The translations under genes and the position numbers were made by a program. Positions 30,537 through 32,370 of a stretch of 32,370 bases of DNA are shown here, one piece after another (the stretch's first letter is position 1; every line of letters begins with the position of its first letter). The DNA comes from JAWVZS01 sp964507825 (GTDB lineage Archaea; Thermoproteota; Nitrososphaeria; Nitrososphaerales; Nitrosopumilaceae): positions 1 through 32,370 of the forward strand of contig CAZDQM010000053.1 of NCBI GenBank assembly GCA_964507825.1, given 5' to 3'. Under the pieces are notes generated by a model that saw only the letters and a program-made list of their open reading frames with translations, ran no database searches and was not told the origin of the DNA.

Positions 30537-30544
30537 ATTAAATC
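30537..30544 (+). promoter_or_regulatory. TATA element of tRNA-Asn
   Basis: ATTAAATC lies 25-32 nt before the tRNA 5' end, the right distance for an archaeal tRNA promoter. Confidence 0.5.
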
Positions 30545-30568
30545 GCATTCCCAGAGACCTTAATTAGT

Positions 30569-30642
30569 GCCGCCCTAGCTCAGCGTGGTAGAGCGTCGGA
30601 CTGTTAATCCGTTGGTCGCCAGTTCAAGTCTGGTGGGCGGCG
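30569..30642 (+). tRNA. tRNA-Asn(GTT)
   Basis: A clean cloverleaf: acceptor GCCGCCC/GGGCGGC with G as discriminator, D stem GCTC/GAGC, anticodon stem TCGGA/TCCGT around CTGTTAA (anticodon GTT at 30603-30605), T stem GCCAG/CTGGT with loop TTCAAGT. No intron. The CCA end is not fully encoded. It is independent of the ribosomal operon. Confidence 0.95.
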
Positions 30643-30724
30643 CCTTGTTCATGAATATTCAAGAGAGTCGGCGCATGCGGGAATTTTTGTAATACGTTTA
30701 CGGCGTGCCTAGAACAAGCCAAAT

Positions 30725-30742
30725 TGTCTATATGATTAGACA
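30725..30742. promoter_or_regulatory. 18-bp inverted repeat upstream of the zinc-ribbon gene
   Basis: TGTCTATATGATTAGACA has perfect 6-bp arms and a 6-nt centre, which is itself AT-rich and TATA-like. It ends 27 bp before ATG 30770. This fits an operator for a dimeric helix-turn-helix regulator overlapping the promoter; inferred from geometry only. Confidence 0.45.
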
Positions 30743-30769
30743 GTACAGATCAAATAACTTGCCGGAAAT

Positions 30770-31036
30770 ATGGTATGCAGGAGATGTACATTGGCTAGAA
30801 CCAAGAGGGTAAACAGGTATTGCGTTGACTGCGGGGCGCGGCTAGTATACTATCCACGCCTTTCAAACCCAAAAGCGCCCAACGAGTACAGGATACTCGT
30901 TTACGCGTGTCCGGACTGCACGGACGACTTTGAAAAGCCAAAGATGATATCAATAAGGCGCAGTCAGGCCGAAGATCCGCTCGAGGCAGTCGAGGTGTCG
31001 ATTACACAACTGCAAAAGGCGGCCCCAAAAAGATAG
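30770..31036 (+). CDS. Small zinc-ribbon protein
   Basis: 88 residues. Cysteines occur as VCRRC near the start, YCVDCG at about 18-22 and ACPDC at about 46-50, which could bind one or two zinc ions. The C-terminal part (SIRRSQAEDPLEAVEVSITQ) is charged and unlike a known domain. Proteins like this often bind nucleic acid or act as structural subunits, but I do not recognise a family. An 18-bp inverted repeat precedes it. The next gene on the strand starts 120 bp later. Confidence 0.65.
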   Translation: MVCRRCTLARTKRVNRYCVDCGARLVYYPRLSNPKAPNEYRILVYACPDCTDDFEKPKMISIRRSQAEDPLEAVEVSITQLQKAAPKR

Positions 31037-31155
31037 TCACAAAATATGTCAGGGTGGTGATGTATCCAGATGATGTATCCGGGCGGTGCTGTGCCGGGTA
31101 TCACAATATAGCAAGGTGGCACAAAGGTTATCTGAAATGGTGTTCAACTAGTTGC

Positions 31156-31866
31156 ATGGTTGACCTGTTTGTGGATATCGAGACGGTACCGGACATGTCG
31201 CGTGAAGAGTATTTTAGTACAAAGCAGGAGGTCGATTCAGGATTACTTACAAGGAATTCAGATGACAGGGACAGGTACTGGAAGTTTGAGAGGGGAGGTC
31301 TCATGCCGTTTAGCGGCAGGGTTATCCTGATAACGTACCAGGTGAACAATGCAAACGTACACAGGCTCATGGAATGGGAGGACGGCGAGGAGGTTATACT
31401 CAGGAAATATTATGACCTGTTACGGGATCTTCAATGGGGCAGCTCCGATGATCGGCTAAAGATAATAGGGCACAATATACTCGGGTTCGACCTCTTCTTT
31501 TTGTATAATCGGATGCTAGAGTATGATATAGATGAGCCGTGGAGGCTGTACCAGTGGACGATGAACAAGCCGCAGGTGATCGACTTTTTACAGATGCATC
31601 TTCCACTCAACGGATTCAATGCAAAGGGGCTCAGACACGATGTGCTTGCGCATGCCTATGAACTGCCCACAAAGGAGACGCTGGGCTCCGAGGAGATCAA
31701 GCACTATTACATGGGCGAGTATGACAAGATACTAGGATACTCTGAACGCGAGTTCGTGTATCCAGAGATGTATTCCAGGATATCGGCAGGAGGTCTGGTA
31801 TCAGAACAGCGCCTCCAAGAGTCGATCCAGTGGTACCAGGATTTAATATCAAATACTGACGCGTGA
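31156..31866 (+). CDS. DEDD-type 3'-5' exonuclease domain protein (PolB-exo-like)
   Basis: 236 residues of an RNase H-fold exonuclease. ExoI is FVDIETVPD (Asp7, Glu9), ExoII is IIGHNILGFDLFFLYNR (Asp112), both close to predicted archaeal 3'-5' exonucleases related to family B polymerase proofreading domains. The third motif is less clear: YSEREF (Tyr195 to Glu199) sits where YxxxD is expected, so Glu may replace Asp. The frame is open upstream to 31054, but ATG 31156 starts right before ExoI and follows a TATA-like GGTTATCT by about 22-30 nt. It stands alone, so a repair or RNA-trimming role is inferred from the fold. Confidence 0.72.
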   Translation: MVDLFVDIETVPDMSREEYFSTKQEVDSGLLTRNSDDRDRYWKFERGGLMPFSGRVILITYQVNNANVHRLMEWEDGEEVILRKYYDLLRDLQWGSSDDRLKIIGHNILGFDLFFLYNRMLEYDIDEPWRLYQWTMNKPQVIDFLQMHLPLNGFNAKGLRHDVLAHAYELPTKETLGSEEIKHYYMGEYDKILGYSEREFVYPEMYSRISAGGLVSEQRLQESIQWYQDLISNTDA

Positions 31867-31957
31867 TTTGCTGTATCGCATGCTTGAATTATACAGTAGG
31901 ATTCCCGCCATGTATACTAGACCGTGATATTAGCGCGGATGTGCGATTACAAGCCAT

Positions 31958-31967
31958 GTTAATATAC
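31958..31967 (+). promoter_or_regulatory. TATA element of the deoxyribosyltransferase gene
   Basis: GTTAATATAC lies 24-33 nt before GTG 31991, suggesting a leaderless transcript. The rest of 31867-31990 shows no gene. Confidence 0.45.
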
Positions 31968-31990
31968 ATCACCGATACATACGGTTTCTA

Positions 31991-32370
31991 GTGTCCCAAG
32001 TACGCAAAAAGATCTACCTTGCAAGCCCTTACGGGTTCTCCGAGCAGCAGCGCAGAGGCCCATTGCAGGAGATCGTTGGGATATTGGATCACATGGGAGC
32101 AGAGGTCTGGGAGCCGTTTGCACGCAACAACCAGTATGATATGGCAGAGGCAGGAGCGGCATACCGCGTGGGACAGGCAGACGTGCGCGACGTGCGCGAG
32201 TGTGACGGCATACTTGCCATAGTCAACGGCGTGCCGCCCGATGAAGGCGTCATGGTGGAGCTTGGCCTAGCAATTGCCTGGGGCAAGGAAATATTCTTGT
32301 TCAGGGATGACTTTCGCAGGTGTACGGACAGCGGCGAGTATCCGCTGAACCTGATGCTGTTCGCCGGCCT
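31991..32370 (+). CDS. Nucleoside 2-deoxyribosyltransferase-like protein, 3' end cut
   Basis: Partial; the frame is open at the window end after 126 codons. The family (about 140-170 residues) transfers or hydrolyses the (deoxy)ribosyl group of nucleosides and nucleotides, for salvage. KKIYLASPYGFSEQQRR resembles the N-terminal substrate loop, ADVRDVRECDGILAIVNG the middle Asp segment, and DEGVMVELGLAIAWGKEIFL carries the expected nucleophilic Glu. The start is GTG 31991. Close relatives include DNPH1-type hydrolases, so the exact reaction is open. Confidence 0.8.
   Translation, partial: MSQVRKKIYLASPYGFSEQQRRGPLQEIVGILDHMGAEVWEPFARNNQYDMAEAGAAYRVGQADVRDVRECDGILAIVNGVPPDEGVMVELGLAIAWGKEIFLFRDDFRRCTDSGEYPLNLMLFAG

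Noticed and set aside
31054..31155. N-terminal extension of the exonuclease frame
   Set aside because: The extra 34 residues precede the ExoI motif, contain several cysteines unlike the family, and overlap a TATA-like element before ATG 31156.

Overview
The window is a piece of an archaeal chromosome, most likely from a Group I.1a-type thaumarchaeon (Nitrososphaerota, the Nitrosopumilus/Cenarchaeum group). Supporting features are a type II (archaeal) glyceraldehyde-3-phosphate dehydrogenase, an archaeal mevalonate-pathway HMG-CoA synthase, an ESCRT-III/CdvB division protein, an archaeal 20S proteasome alpha subunit, an archaeal-order S10/spc ribosomal cluster with an embedded RNase P protein, and short or absent leaders with TATA elements about 22-30 nt before many start codons. 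The exact genus cannot be settled from this window. No rRNA, CRISPR array or insertion sequence was seen.

Layout. (1) 1-2674 is a degraded, gene-poor end. It holds a visibly GC-rich stretch (about 300-2240) with one plausible small gene, a possible frameshifted gene, an odd tRNA-like gene and an actin-like ATPase pseudogene broken by an in-frame TAG. (2) 2675-7817 carries a CNNM/CorC-type CBS transporter, GAPDH, a membrane-anchored DsbA-like thiol oxidoreductase, HMG-CoA synthase and a one-base-overlapping gene of unknown function. (3) 7785-12017 is a biotin cluster, bioD facing away from bioA-bioB-bioF. (4) 12014-19720 is an accessory stretch. It holds a 34-residue membrane microprotein, a class I methyltransferase, a CcdA/TlpA pair (a split DipZ-like electron conduit), CdvB, a second DsbA-like protein with a Thr/Asp-rich extension, a nitroreductase, and several lineage-specific small proteins. 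(5) 19760-21911 has DUF371, proteasome alpha, a SPOUT RNA methyltransferase and another microprotein. (6) 22264-30228 is the ribosomal operon L3-L4-L23-S19-L22-S3-L29-Rnp1-S17-L14-L24-S4e-L5-S14-S8-L6, packed with 1-20 bp overlaps. L2, SUI1 and the genes after L6 found in the usual archaeal order are absent. (7) 30232-32370 holds a small unknown protein, tRNA-Asn(GTT), a zinc-ribbon protein, a DEDD-type exonuclease and a nucleoside 2-deoxyribosyltransferase cut by the window end.

How it fits together. GAPDH and HMG-CoA synthase serve central carbon and isoprenoid-lipid metabolism. The biotin genes would supply the cofactor for an acyl-CoA carboxylase; thaumarchaea use one in carbon fixation, but no carboxylase is in this window. 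CcdA, TlpA and the two DsbA-like proteins form a plausible extracytoplasmic thiol-redox set. Two architectural patterns recur. Convergent genes share one palindromic CTAG as both stop codons (three times). At least four 34-40-residue single-span membrane microproteins sit in gaps between larger genes.
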